Shown here piece by piece: positions 32,799-46,684 of a stretch of DNA of 64,000 bases. This DNA comes from Zarea fungicola (lineage: Eukaryota; Ascomycota; Sordariomycetes; Hypocreales; Cordycipitaceae). A program made the translations under genes and the position numbers. The DNA lies in contig FWCC01000241.1 in assembly GCA_900169235.1 (NCBI GenBank), positions 62,001 to 126,000 on the forward strand, given 5' to 3'. The notes under the pieces are model-generated. The model made no database searches. It saw only the letters and a list, made by a program, of their open reading frames with translations, and had not been told where the DNA came from. Within the stretch, counting starts at the first letter, position 1. Each line of letters begins with the position of its first letter.

Positions 32799-33295
32799 GG
32801 AAAAGCCGCTAGGGAACTTGTAAACAAGAGTGGATTCCAGTTGAATAGATGTGCGAAGGTGTGATGTACTTGAATGTTGAATGCATATACATATTACGAA
32901 TCGACGGCCTGGCCATTTCTTACCGTAGTGGGGGCTATCTACTTGACAATCCGGACTGAGAACATATGACGCTTTGGATAAGATCGCACTATCACACATC
33001 TGCGGTGGCCACAGAAGGAATTATGGACCCGGCGTAATTTATCGAGTATTTCCGGTCTTGAACTTAGTTGTAACACATCTGGAAGCAATGTGGGGGGTCG
33101 TATTCCAAATTTGGAATACGTTGGCTGAGTACGCAGTTGTGATCAGGGATGAATGAAGCAACGACACTCTCACAATATAAAGGCTTGTTTTCAGCGGATT
33201 TCCAACTTTTGATCGCACCAACATTGAATCGCACCAAAATTTCTCTTTTCAAAACTGTATCTCTCGAATAACCCATTTGCGTCGATACCATCAAT
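32799..33295 (+). promoter_or_regulatory. Promoter region of the ABC exporter
   Basis: It contains the 22-bp palindrome (33099-33120), AGTTGTGATC (33135-33144) and a TATA box TATAAAGG (33176-33183) 113 bp before the ATG. The order palindrome, 10-mer, TATA, start codon is a clean inducible-promoter layout. Confidence 0.6.
33099..33120. promoter_or_regulatory. Perfect 22-bp palindrome built from GGAATACG
   Basis: CGTATTCC-AAATTT-GGAATACG reads the same on both strands. Its arms equal the GGAATACG(A) element repeated upstream of the SDR and regulator genes. It lies 55 bp upstream of the TATA box of the ABC gene. This is consistent with a dimeric DNA-binding protein, most simply the adjacent Zn2Cys6 factor. 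Confidence 0.65.
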
Positions 33296-37404
<4,109 letters not shown>

Positions 37405-37664
37405 GTCTATTAAATTTGAATAATTTAGGTAATTTAAATAATCTTATAATTAATTTAATTTATATAACTAATTCACCAGAAACTCCGATTATCGAAAAAT
37501 CCGGTGTTAACACTCTTGCCTCCTCCCGTCGAAGAGGTAATAACCTCCATCAACAGTTCTAACATTCTTCAGCTCGAGCACAGTGACCCAGGCACATGAT
37601 ACAACAAAGATGGTTGAAATTTACTCGGCTTAGTCTGGAACAGGATCGTTGAAAAGACACCACA

Positions 37665-39089
37665 TTACGCACGACGGACGATGCCGATCCAAGTACCATT
37701 GGTAAAGGCATGAAGGGCATTTTGCGGCTTTTGTTCATCGTTTGGAATCACAACATGACCAGCGGTAAAGGTTTCCTCTGTTTCGGGATAGCGGAGCTTC
37801 GAAATAGCGAGCGAGGCAGGAATAGACATAATACAAGAAGAGACCATGGCTTCAGCATTAAGACCCAGTTGAATATAGCCAACCAGCACGGAACCAGATA
37901 TAGTTGCAAAACCACAAGTAAGAACTTGGTGGATTTCTGCGTTTGTCATATGAGGAACAAAGGGCTGGACTAGCATGGCGGACTCTCCTTGTCCCACGAA
38001 GGGCGTGGCAACGGCGACGACAGCCTCAGCACCAGACACCCCCAAAGCCCAATACACAAAGCTGGCCAGCTTTTTGATGAGCCATTGGATAATACCATAA
38101 TAGTAAAGTACCTGAACGATAGAAATGAAAAAGATAATTGCCGGAACGACACCAATAAAGAACCATTGAAGCTTGGAGGTCTTTTCATCCGTTAGGAATG
38201 AAACCCCTTGACCAGCAAAACCCAGAAGGTCACCAGCACGATCAGCAATGAATTTGAAGATGCTGTAGCCGGGTCTAGTGCGTAGAACAAACAGGCCAAT
38301 GATGTACTGAGCCAGCATGCCGCCAATGACCGTGCGCCAATTAATGCGAGAGCGATGACGGCTCGTGAGCCAGAAGGCAGCAACTATCACGCTCAATCCA
38401 AAAAGACTAATAGCACGGTCGCTACGTGCACTCCCGTCGGTCTCCGGAGAGACAAAGGAGCCAACAAGCATGACGGAGATGGTGACGGACGCGCCAGCCA
38501 AGGTTCGGAATTTTGGGGGAATTCTGCTGTAACACGCAACGGCGGTGAGCCCCCAAGCGGTTTGCACGGCTTTTGTAACATAGTGGCTAGTAACGTAAAA
38601 TGTTACAATGCGAATTGTTACTGCCAACCACAGCAAGAATGGCAGCACCCAGTTCTTGTCCTTGCGATGTAGGATCAAGGATGCTATCCACCAGCCCGTG
38701 AACAACAGTAACCAAAACAGGCGTATAAAATGGCGTCTGTGGCGGTATAAGACACTTGGATAGGGAAAACTTTTCATGGGAGACTCAGACAAAGCCTCAA
38801 GTTCGCAAATTTGCCTATCGCTGATCTCGTGGTCATGATTACCGTGGTTGGAACCTTGGCCGCTAGCCTCTTTGACAATGCTATCATGGCTGTACCTAGT
38901 GTCATCCTGTTCTTCTTGTCGTAGTATGTCTGTGGGAGCTTTCTCAGTGTCTTGAGTATAGTCAGATTTACTTTGGCTCGTTTCCCTATAAGTCTGATTT
39001 GTCCTTGGCTCAGGGAGCGGCTCGGGGTTGCGTTGTGTGGACGTCGTGGCCGCCTTGGACGATGAGACATTGGTACCGTCAACATCCAT
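37665..39089 (-). CDS. Concentrative nucleoside transporter (CNT/NupC family), C-terminally truncated
   Basis: A cation-coupled nucleoside importer of the plasma membrane, here only 474 aa. A hydrophilic N-terminus (about 1-115) is followed by membrane helices. The family motifs are clear: GQGESAMLVQPFV (from about 366) and SGSVLVGYIQLG (about 398-409). The frame continues to NALHAFTNGTWIG and then ends abruptly in IVRRA-stop. In the family the C-terminal nucleoside-transport domain continues for roughly 170 more residues from this point. Only 260 bp separate the stop from the ABC stop codon, and they hold no matching sequence, so the missing part is lost and not merely unspliced. It is a probable non-functional or altered transporter. 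Start 39089 is the first in-frame ATG. It is divergent from the nucleoside hydrolase. Confidence 0.82.
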   Translation of the reverse strand: MDVDGTNVSSSKAATTSTQRNPEPLPEPRTNQTYRETSQSKSDYTQDTEKAPTDILRQEEQDDTRYSHDSIVKEASGQGSNHGNHDHEISDRQICELEALSESPMKSFPYPSVLYRHRRHFIRLFWLLLFTGWWIASLILHRKDKNWVLPFLLWLAVTIRIVTFYVTSHYVTKAVQTAWGLTAVACYSRIPPKFRTLAGASVTISVMLVGSFVSPETDGSARSDRAISLFGLSVIVAAFWLTSRHRSRINWRTVIGGMLAQYIIGLFVLRTRPGYSIFKFIADRAGDLLGFAGQGVSFLTDEKTSKLQWFFIGVVPAIIFFISIVQVLYYYGIIQWLIKKLASFVYWALGVSGAEAVVAVATPFVGQGESAMLVQPFVPHMTNAEIHQVLTCGFATISGSVLVGYIQLGLNAEAMVSSCIMSIPASLAISKLRYPETEETFTAGHVVIPNDEQKPQNALHAFTNGTWIGIVRRA

Positions 39090-39957
39090 TATAGTGACAC
39101 ATGCAAAACTCAATATAGCGTTGCGCTTCAGAAAGATTACTCTCCTTGCACTCGAGACAAAGTTTTGTCAGTTGAAAATAGTTGCGGGCATTAAAGCTGA
39201 AATGTTTTGCACATATATATGTATGGATCGGAACACGTGGATATTTATATTGGCTTGGCCTACAAGACTCGGACGCTCGGCAGTTATTATTTGTTTCTTG
39301 GAGTAGGGTCTGATCCTCCCAGCCTCAGCCTCAGCATGTAGTCCTTCAAGCTGCCATGTTTTGCCTAATTTGCGGAGTATTTGCAAGTCCACCGTGACGG
39401 CGATACGCCCCGTGGGGAAGGTGATCTAGTTTCCACGCCAGTTCACACTCTGTTGCCGACCAGTCGGCAACTAAAGTCTGTAAGGCGTAGTCATAGTGGC
39501 TTCGTGCGAATGGACCAAGTAATTCTGCGACCAAAAGTGGAATGGCCCGGTAAGTAATTTTTGCAAAGATACGTGGTAAAAGACTAGTCTATTGTCAACA
39601 AATATTCCAATGTCAACAAATATTCCGTGACCAACCAATATTCCAGGGTCAACAAATACTCCAGTCAACAAAAACTAGGTTACAGAACACAATCCTCGGC
39701 TGAACCGCATACCTTTGACTTCACATACCACAGCTGATCAGAAACTTGGATTTAATCGTTTTGTGTCGCTCTCAATTATTGTTGACGCCGCATGGGGCAA
39801 CAACTCATCCCAGCCCAAGCTTGCATTCGAGCAAGTGGCGGGCACGACTACTTAAAAGCAATGAACAATTCCAAGCCTTGCAAAACGAAAACACCAAGTG
39901 TAGGAGCCAACAAAACTCAACCAAGTCGCCATACTCGGAAGTGAAAAGAAACACAGC
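39090..39957. promoter_or_regulatory. Divergent promoter of the nucleoside transporter and nucleoside hydrolase
   Basis: A shared 868-bp intergenic region holds an 18-bp tandem repeat (39594-39672). Divergent arrangement of importer and hydrolase suggests joint control of nucleoside scavenging. Confidence 0.5.
39594..39672. repeat. 18-bp tandem repeat, about 4.5 copies (GTCAACAAATATTCCA core)
   Basis: Units start at 39594, 39612, 39630, 39648 (shortened to 16 bp) and 39664 (partial). Copies 1, 2 and 4 keep GTCAACAAATA(T/C)TCC; copy 3 has two changes in GTCAACAAA. The array lies nearly midway between divergent start codons and could be an array of protein-binding sites. Confidence 0.8.
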
Positions 39958-41452
39958 ATGTCTGCTGTTGTACAAACGCCCAAGCGCGTCATTATTGACA
40001 CAGACCCAGGGTAAGCACGCCGACAGGGACTGAAACATTAAATGCTAATTCTCATTTAGCGTAGACGATGTATTCGCTATTTTAGCAGCTCTTGCTGCTG
40101 GATCTTCAATGCTTGAGGTTCTATTAATCTCAGCTACTCATGGGAATGTAGATGTTGACAAGTAAGCGAGCACTCTTCATGCCCATCTCCCACCTAGCCA
40201 ACATCAAACTAACCAGCTTCAGCTGCCTTCGAAACCTCGTCACCTTGTTCGGCGTTATCGAAAAAGAGAATTCCTGGAGAAAGAGCGTCGGAAAGCCAAA
40301 GAAATTCCAACTCGAACCCGCATCGAAGCCGATAGTCGCGCTGGGGGCCGAGGGGCCAATAGCTGCTATCAGAACCTTGGCCGATTATTATCGTAGGTCA
40401 CCCTTCTAGGGGTTACAACTTGACAATTAGCTGACACATTTTGAAGATGGCCGAGATGGTTTGGGAGGTACGCATTCGACTGTAAGTAATGATAATACAG
40501 CATTGAAGCTTATTTCCAGAGAAGTCTTTAAATGGACAATGACTAACTCGACTAGCATCCTCAATTTACGCCACTCAGCACCTGGAAAGATATTTTTGAG
40601 AAGGGAAAGGATCCTTTGGAGCTAGGACTTCCCGGCAATTTCTCTCCATCGCCGCTTCCAGCACACAAGGAGATGCTTCGTATATTGCGCGAGAATCCCC
40701 GCGACACCATTACTATTGTTGCTGTTGGACCCCTGACCAATCTTGCTCTGGCTGCAAGTGAAGACTGTGATACATTTCTTCGAGCCAAGGAGGTTGTCGT
40801 CATGGGCGGTGCAATTCACGTACCTGGCAATGTCACTCCTGTTGCCGAGTTCAACACATATGCGGATCCTCATGCTGCCGAACTTATATTCTCCCTGACA
40901 TCAAGGAATTCCCTGAGTGAGAAGACAGCTCGGTGGAGTATTGACATGTCCAAAACTCCTCTGATCGTTCGACTTTTCCCTCTGGATCTCACAGAGCCGC
41001 ATATGTTGCGCAAGTCCCAGATTTTGCCCGTTGTCCGCAGCCTAAGCAGTCAAGGGAGCCCTCTGGCGCAATGGCTTGAAGCAATTCTGGGACACACCTA
41101 CGAGAGAGTTGCTGCCATGTCTGCGGATCAGTCAGAAGCGACAGACCTTGGTCTTTCCATGCATGATCCGCTCTGCATATGGTATGTCCTTGGTCTATGC
41201 AATCAGGAACCAGGCTGGAAGTTCTCCACAGCATCCCCGGAGGATATTCGTGTAGAAACAGAAGGAAAATGGACCAGGGGAATGTGTATGGTTGATGAGA
41301 GGAACAGAAAGAAAGAAAATGGTCCCGTGGCCGGAGACCGAGACGGCTGGCTGAATTCTCTGGAGGCAAACCAGGTTTGGAGGATAGCCGAGACGCCCGG
41401 TATTGATGTATTTCCTAGATGGATCATGGGCAGAATATTTAGCGTAGAGTAG
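39958..41452 (+). CDS. Inosine-uridine preferring nucleoside hydrolase
   Basis: It splits ribonucleosides into base and ribose. The protein is 418 aa, from exons 39958-40010, 40060-40161, 40223-40392, 40447-40481 (35 nt) and 40556-41452; all phases fit. The calcium-binding DTDPGVDD motif is at 14-21 and is split by intron 1. Other conserved elements are ATHGNVDVDNCLRN (joined over intron 2), HGRDGLGGT, VVMGGAIHVPGNVTPVAEFN with DPHAAELI, and the late active-site HDPL. All metal and ribose ligands of the family appear present, so the enzyme should be active. No signal peptide is seen, so it is probably cytosolic. The frame extension between motifs (WRKSVGKPKKFQLEP) is typical of fungal members. 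Its natural partner, the divergent transporter, is truncated. Confidence 0.93.
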
Positions 41453-42402
41453 ATTTGCGATTTTATTTGGAAAATGAAAATCCTGACAATTAATTCTATT
41501 CCTTGAAAATGCAGAAAGAATATTTGTGGCGTTCATGTATGGCTTGTGAGATAGAAATGTAGGCGCCGTGGATCAGGCACATACAAGTATAAAGCAGATC
41601 ACACTCCCCCCTACACAGAGCATTCTGCCTCTTACATGCCATAGAACCAAATACATAGGAATCTGTCGTGGAAAAAAAACACGAGTGTTGTTGGTGACTT
41701 TATAGATCAAGGAACTAAGCCTAGTTTCATTGCATTCTGTATTCTGCATTCTGCATGCATTAAATATCAAACCTCAATAGTATCTGTTTAGTTATAGCTG
41801 AAAGAATATTGCTTCAAATTGTAAAGTATGTATTGCGATGTATTAGAAGGCGTTACTGATCGTGTCTGCTGTGCTCTTTGTAAATAGAATGGAGACCTTG
41901 TCTAAGAAAGTTTAGTGCGTTATACAGCCCTTAAACTCGGTTTTACGCGTTTTAGGCCTTTAATAATGTACATGGAGCAGGAGCCATTGACATCACAGGG
42001 TTCATTGTTGTACACCTGTTTCTGACAAGTGCATCCTCGACCAGAACATGCACCCGTAACAAGTCAGTGGTTGGAGCTGACGGGCGGGGTCAAAAGTTCC
42101 AGCCATGTCAACAGAAATTATGGACACAGCCTAGTGGCAGGCTAAGTGTCTGTAAAAAGTAAAGCCTTTGAGAAAGTCGCAACAGACCGGATCCTACTGG
42201 TAGTTGCAATAAGTTAACCCGCTTATTGGTGGGTTGGCGTCTGACTCGCCCAGGGCCAGACAGGGAATTTGAGTTGTGCATGAGCGACCATCCGTTGAAT
42301 GACTGGGATATGTAGTTTGCCTACCGACCTGCCTCCGGCATGTTAAACGCGTCCAACATCCTCTCTACATCGTGTTACATCTCATTACATACCTCGCTCA
42401 AA
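41453..42402. other. Intergenic region, no gene seen
   Basis: 950 bp of A/T-rich sequence with only short chance frames. An in-frame ATG at 42340 could extend the next gene by 21 codons. Confidence 0.5.
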
Positions 42403-43170
42403 ATGCCTAGAAGAGGACGGCCTATGCTAAACCTCACATTGGAGGAAAGAAGAACACGGAGGCGCGCTCAATTCGTCGAGTCGCAGCGCAAAACCCGAGC
42501 CCGCAAGACGCAGTCCGCACAGCCGTCCTGGACTGGACGAGCAAAAGCATCCACAGACAACATTTCACATTGGACAGCGCTGGTAGATAGCTACCGGTGT
42601 CACTCGCCAAACGCAGGGTCATGCGGTGAACCAGCGGCCTCAAGTCCGCTTGAAGAACTTGGAGGGGCTATCTGGGAAGCCGAGATACCACAAGATCCCC
42701 ATGTGACTACATATTTGTCGCATGGGACAATACTGGGCACAGCAGCAGAAGCTGTTGCTGTGTCCAGCTTTTTACCGGCAAGTCAATATTTTCTCAATGA
42801 CTGGTTAGGAAGGGATGCTTATACGTTTCCGTTTAGAATAGAGCCGTCGGCCGAGTACCCGTCTCCACCTGAGAGCCTGTCCAGCAATAGACAGTTACAC
42901 GAAAGCACAATCTACAGGCTCCCATTTATTGACTACGGCAGTCTAAAAGAGACCGACGCCTTCCGCTCGTCAGGCACGCCTTCATGCTACGAAGAACTTG
43001 GCTTCGACAGCGAGTCTAGTCTTCTGCTCCCCGAACATCAATCGAACCGAAGCAATTTAACCGGAGACGATATGGTGTGGCTAGAATACCCAATTGAATC
43101 TATGCAGCCCACCACTGTTTCGGAAGCCGCATTCCAGAGCATCTGGGATCCCTTTGAAGATGTGAACTGA
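42403..43170 (+). CDS. bZIP-like putative regulator without an evident leucine zipper
   Basis: A 255-aa single-exon frame. The N-terminus MPRRGRPMLNLTLEERRTRR and the following RAQFVESQRKTRARK resemble the basic region of fungal Yap-type bZIP proteins (RRGRP...RRAQ...QR.YR.RK). The heptad leucines expected next are absent, and the downstream part (SAQPSWTGRAK) is not coiled-coil-like. The remainder is acidic with many Tyr/Ser/Pro (about 150-255), like an activation domain. I chose ATG 42403 (context TCAAAATGCC), which puts the basic region at the start; ATG 42340 is an alternative. It could be a zipper-less pathway regulator or a degenerate bZIP. Confidence 0.55.
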   Translation: MPRRGRPMLNLTLEERRTRRRAQFVESQRKTRARKTQSAQPSWTGRAKASTDNISHWTALVDSYRCHSPNAGSCGEPAASSPLEELGGAIWEAEIPQDPHVTTYLSHGTILGTAAEAVAVSSFLPASQYFLNDWLGRDAYTFPFRIEPSAEYPSPPESLSSNRQLHESTIYRLPFIDYGSLKETDAFRSSGTPSCYEELGFDSESSLLLPEHQSNRSNLTGDDMVWLEYPIESMQPTTVSEAAFQSIWDPFEDVN

Positions 43171-44377
43171 ACCGACAAAGCTTGGGGCGATGCGACCCGC
43201 TTTCAGAGCGATTGTCTGTTGTCGTTGACGCTGGTTATCCTGATGTAAATTACCAGAAAGACTCTGAACACATGATAGGTAACACCTGTCGAGGTGAGTC
43301 TCCGGATTTCGCCTGATTAGGCGCTATCGTTATGCCAGATAGACTAACGATTACAACAAGCCATCTCCTTAGGGTTATTCTATGCGGGTATGAATGCCTG
43401 ATTATTCATATTCGCCTAGGGAGCGAGAATTGCGTACACAGGGCCAAGCAATTTCCTATAAGGGAATTAAGAACTGCCTATATGTGTAGCAATGATGCAA
43501 ATCGGGTTTGGGAAGCCACTTCATGTTGGTAGAGAGACTATGTATGTTGTGAGAGATAACGTTACTGCGGATAGAGTTAAATTCAAGGGATATTGTTTCT
43601 TAAAAAGTCTGACAGAATTGATCCAGCTGAACCAAACCGAAACCAATAGTTTACAATATCAGCTCACACACCTCATTAGTTAAGTAGTGTCTCATATAGT
43701 ATTATTACGCCTAACAAAGATTCCGCTTCGTTACATGTGACAGGCCGTTAGTTTTTAGTTTTTCAGATCCTTCTAATCTATTCCTGTTGAGTTATCTGGA
43801 ATGAACAGTCTAGGAATTCCTGAATATTCTAGGGCCGTTTCTCCTCCCTTTGTCTCTGTTCATACTTCGAGCAGCATATTGGCTCACGTTATTAACGCAA
43901 GAATGGATTGTGTAGCTTCCAATGCTCCCAAACCTATCCCAGTTGCCTGATTTGCTTGCAAATAAGCTACTGGGCTTGCCAAGAGTAAGTAATGTAATTC
44001 TAGAAAGGCACCTCGACAAGAGACAGCAAGTTATTTATGTAGCACATGAAACAAAATACGACCAAATATGTAATTATGATTTGACTACCTCACCGTACAG
44101 GTGTGTGCTACATGAATAGAGCGGTCCGTAATTTATGTTGACACGCGGGATCCGCACAGTCTTGCAGCAGATCCCCGTTTCGTTTTATTGTTGACCTTTT
44201 TAACTAGGGAATGACTTGAGAATATTAGTTAAAGGCTGGTATGCTGGCTAATAATGCTAGGGAATATAACATACTCATTTCCATGCCTCTACTGTTAGAA
44301 TTCTGAACTGATTCTCTCACCTTACCCACACTCATTCAACGGCTTATTGTCACTGCGTCAGCAGTCAAACTCCAACG
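43171..44377. other. Intergenic region, no gene seen
   Basis: 1.2 kb of A/T-rich sequence with short frames only. No repeat, tRNA or transposase motif was recognised. Confidence 0.5.
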
Positions 44378-45858
44378 ATGGCTCTTCCTCACGGCGCACG
44401 CAGCATCTTCTCTTCAAAATCATCTAAAGCGATGGACGAGCAGCCCCCAAATGGAGGATACGGTTGGGTTTGCGTATGCGCTGTATTCGGTATCAACGCT
44501 CACACGTGGGGGTTGAATGGAGTAAGTACCAGGCCGTGCCAGAGGGTATGACACCAATCCGTAATGTACTAACAATTTTCTTCAGGCTTTTGGAATTTTC
44601 CTCGCATACTACCTTACTACCAACACCTTCCCTGGAACTAGCTCCCTCGAATATGCCGTTATTGGTGGCCTCTCTGTGTCACAAGCCCTTCTCGTTGGAC
44701 CGCTGGCAAACATTATGACTCGCAAATATGGGATCCGTGCCACTCTACTGCTAGGCGTTTTCCTGCAGACAGTGTCACTTATCGGGGCCTCATTTGCCAA
44801 TAAAATATGGCACCTTTTCTTGTGCCAAGGTGTCGGGTTTGGCTGGGGCATGGGGTAAGTAGTCACGCCCCTATATTCAAGTTGGATATTCTCGGTGAAC
44901 AATAGCTAACGTCCTTGTTATTTACAGCCTTTTATTTACCGGAAGCGTGGGGGTGCCAGCGCAGTGGTTTACATCACGAAGAAGTCTTGCCAATGGAGTC
45001 AGCACAGCTGGGAGTGGCATCGGAGGCTTGATTTGGTCTCTGGCAACTAGCAGCATGATTCAACACTTAGGGCTGCCATGGACATTTCGTGTTCTAGCAC
45101 TGCTGACATGCGTCGTTAATACAGTTTGCTCTTTGTTACTCCGAGACCGAAGCAAAACAATTGGCTCCTCTCATCTGGCATTCGACTATCACATGTTTTG
45201 CCGATTAGAGTTTAATCTCCTTCTCCTATGGGGTGCTTTCAGCATGATTGGGTATACAATACTCCAATTTACTCTACCAGACTATGCTCAAAGCGTCGGA
45301 CTGTCTGCCTCTGAAGCATCCGTTGTCGCTGCTGTATTGAGTCTCGGCCAAGCCATCGGACGGCCTCTTGTCGGCTACTTTAGCGACTCGTTTGGGAAGA
45401 CAAATATGGCAGGGCTGATGACGTTGCTGGCAGGAGTGATGACGTTTGTGATTTGGACGTTTTCGAAAACGTTAGCCTCGCTTATAGCTTGTGCATTATT
45501 GCTCGGCCTGGTATTTGGAACATTTTGGTCTACAATTACGCCTGTTGGGATAGATGTACTTGGCATGAAAGACCTCCCAAACGCCTTGGCACTGGTATGG
45601 CTGTTATTGACAATACCCGCGACCGCAAGTGAGCCAATAGCTCTTGCGCTAAGAGGTTCGGGATATAATTATCTTAACACACAGCTGTTCACCGGCGCCA
45701 TGTATTGTGCAGCAGCACTTTCCATGTGGGCTCTGCGGTCTTGGAAGTACTGTCGTCTTGCTCAGCAACGCGATGAGGCAGATCCAGACTCTGAGTCTTC
45801 GAAAAAGGTCAAATTCCAGGCCGTTACCCGAGGATTATTTGTCTGGCAAAGACTTTGA
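44378..45858 (+). CDS. MFS transporter, monocarboxylate (MCT/MCH) type
   Basis: A plasma-membrane carrier of 447 aa. Exons are 44378-44521, 44586-44854 and 44928-45858; introns are 64 and 73 bp and in phase. The N-terminal PNGGYGWVCVCAVF (about 24-37) is the hallmark of the monocarboxylate-porter family. A first bundle of six helices, a cytosolic loop (RDRSKTIGSSH) and a second bundle follow. GRPLVGYFSDSFGKTN is the MFS loop motif. The C-terminus is charged (RDEADPDSESSKKVKF). Substrates in fungi include short acids, riboflavin and unknown organic acids. It shares a 9-kb segment with a serine hydrolase, an SDR and an HDH-type dehydrogenase, so it may import their substrate. Confidence 0.9.
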
Positions 45859-46684
45859 ATTTCGGCGCGCAGATCGTTGTATGGTAGCTGCTATGCCGGC
45901 ACACCTTCGACAGCCGCAAACGCAGCACTCTGCCATCGGCTGCTGTTCCAGTCATCTCTTTACTCTTTCGACCTATATCTACTTCACCGCAGACATTTTT
46001 CCTTTTTTAAATGAAAGATAAAAATAATTAATACAGAATCTTTCTTAGTCAAAAGATGGCAAAAAATCCCTTTCCTTAAAATACGAAATTAGTGTGCGAA
46101 TAGTGTCTTTGTCGGTCTGCTGTTGCGTCTGCGGAACTAGCACAAAGATGCCTTTTTGGATACTATATCCTCTATTGGTACGCACTTCTTCCCGCTCACC
46201 ACTGTGAGGTATGGCAGACGTCAGCTGCTCTCTCCCCACAATGTATCCGGAAATTCGAGTTGAGAACTCTAATCTGAACCACAACGACCTGGATATGTCG
46301 AGCGCAGTCGGCTGGAGGAGATAACCGGGGATAGGCTTTGCCACATGTAGCCTCTGCCGCGTTACGGCCGCAATTCTCATGACCATAGATTGTAAATCCG
46401 ATCCCTGGGGGTTTTTAGCGCCAATTAGTGTATTACACCTGTTTGTTTGGCATATAGGACAGGATAAAAACGGCCATACTTGGGCTGGTTGCAAAACAGG
46501 TAATAACGGTGCCGCCCGTGTATCTTACTGCCTCATTAAATATATAAGAAACTCTAGACCGTGTCGCATGGGATTAAATACAGCACCTATCCACATTTAT
46601 TTATCGGTCTGAGGCTAAGTCAGTGTAGAGACACCGATTTCGTCCTATTTTACTCTCAAAACATCACCATCGTTGACAGCAAAA
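45859..46684. other. Intergenic region with one doubtful minus-strand frame
   Basis: 826 bp. A minus-strand frame from ATG 46386 to 46045 (113 codons) ends in DTIRTLISYFKERDFLPSFD. It looks somewhat protein-like but has no match I recognise and no room for further exons. The rest is A/T-rich. Confidence 0.4.
46045..46386 (-). CDS. Doubtful small hypothetical frame, 113 aa
   Basis: It starts at the first in-frame ATG at 46386, and the frame is open a further 36 codons upstream without an ATG. No domain is recognised. It may be a gene remnant or chance. It is listed only because the C-terminal stretch looks protein-like. Confidence 0.15.
   Translation of the reverse strand: MVMRIAAVTRQRLHVAKPIPGYLLQPTALDISRSLWFRLEFSTRISGYIVGREQLTSAIPHSGEREEVRTNRGYSIQKGIFVLVPQTQQQTDKDTIRTLISYFKERDFLPSFD

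Noticed and set aside
39471..39671. 66-codon minus-strand frame with repeating GIFVD
   Set aside because: It arises from the 18-bp repeat being a multiple of three; it lies in a promoter region and lacks coding character.
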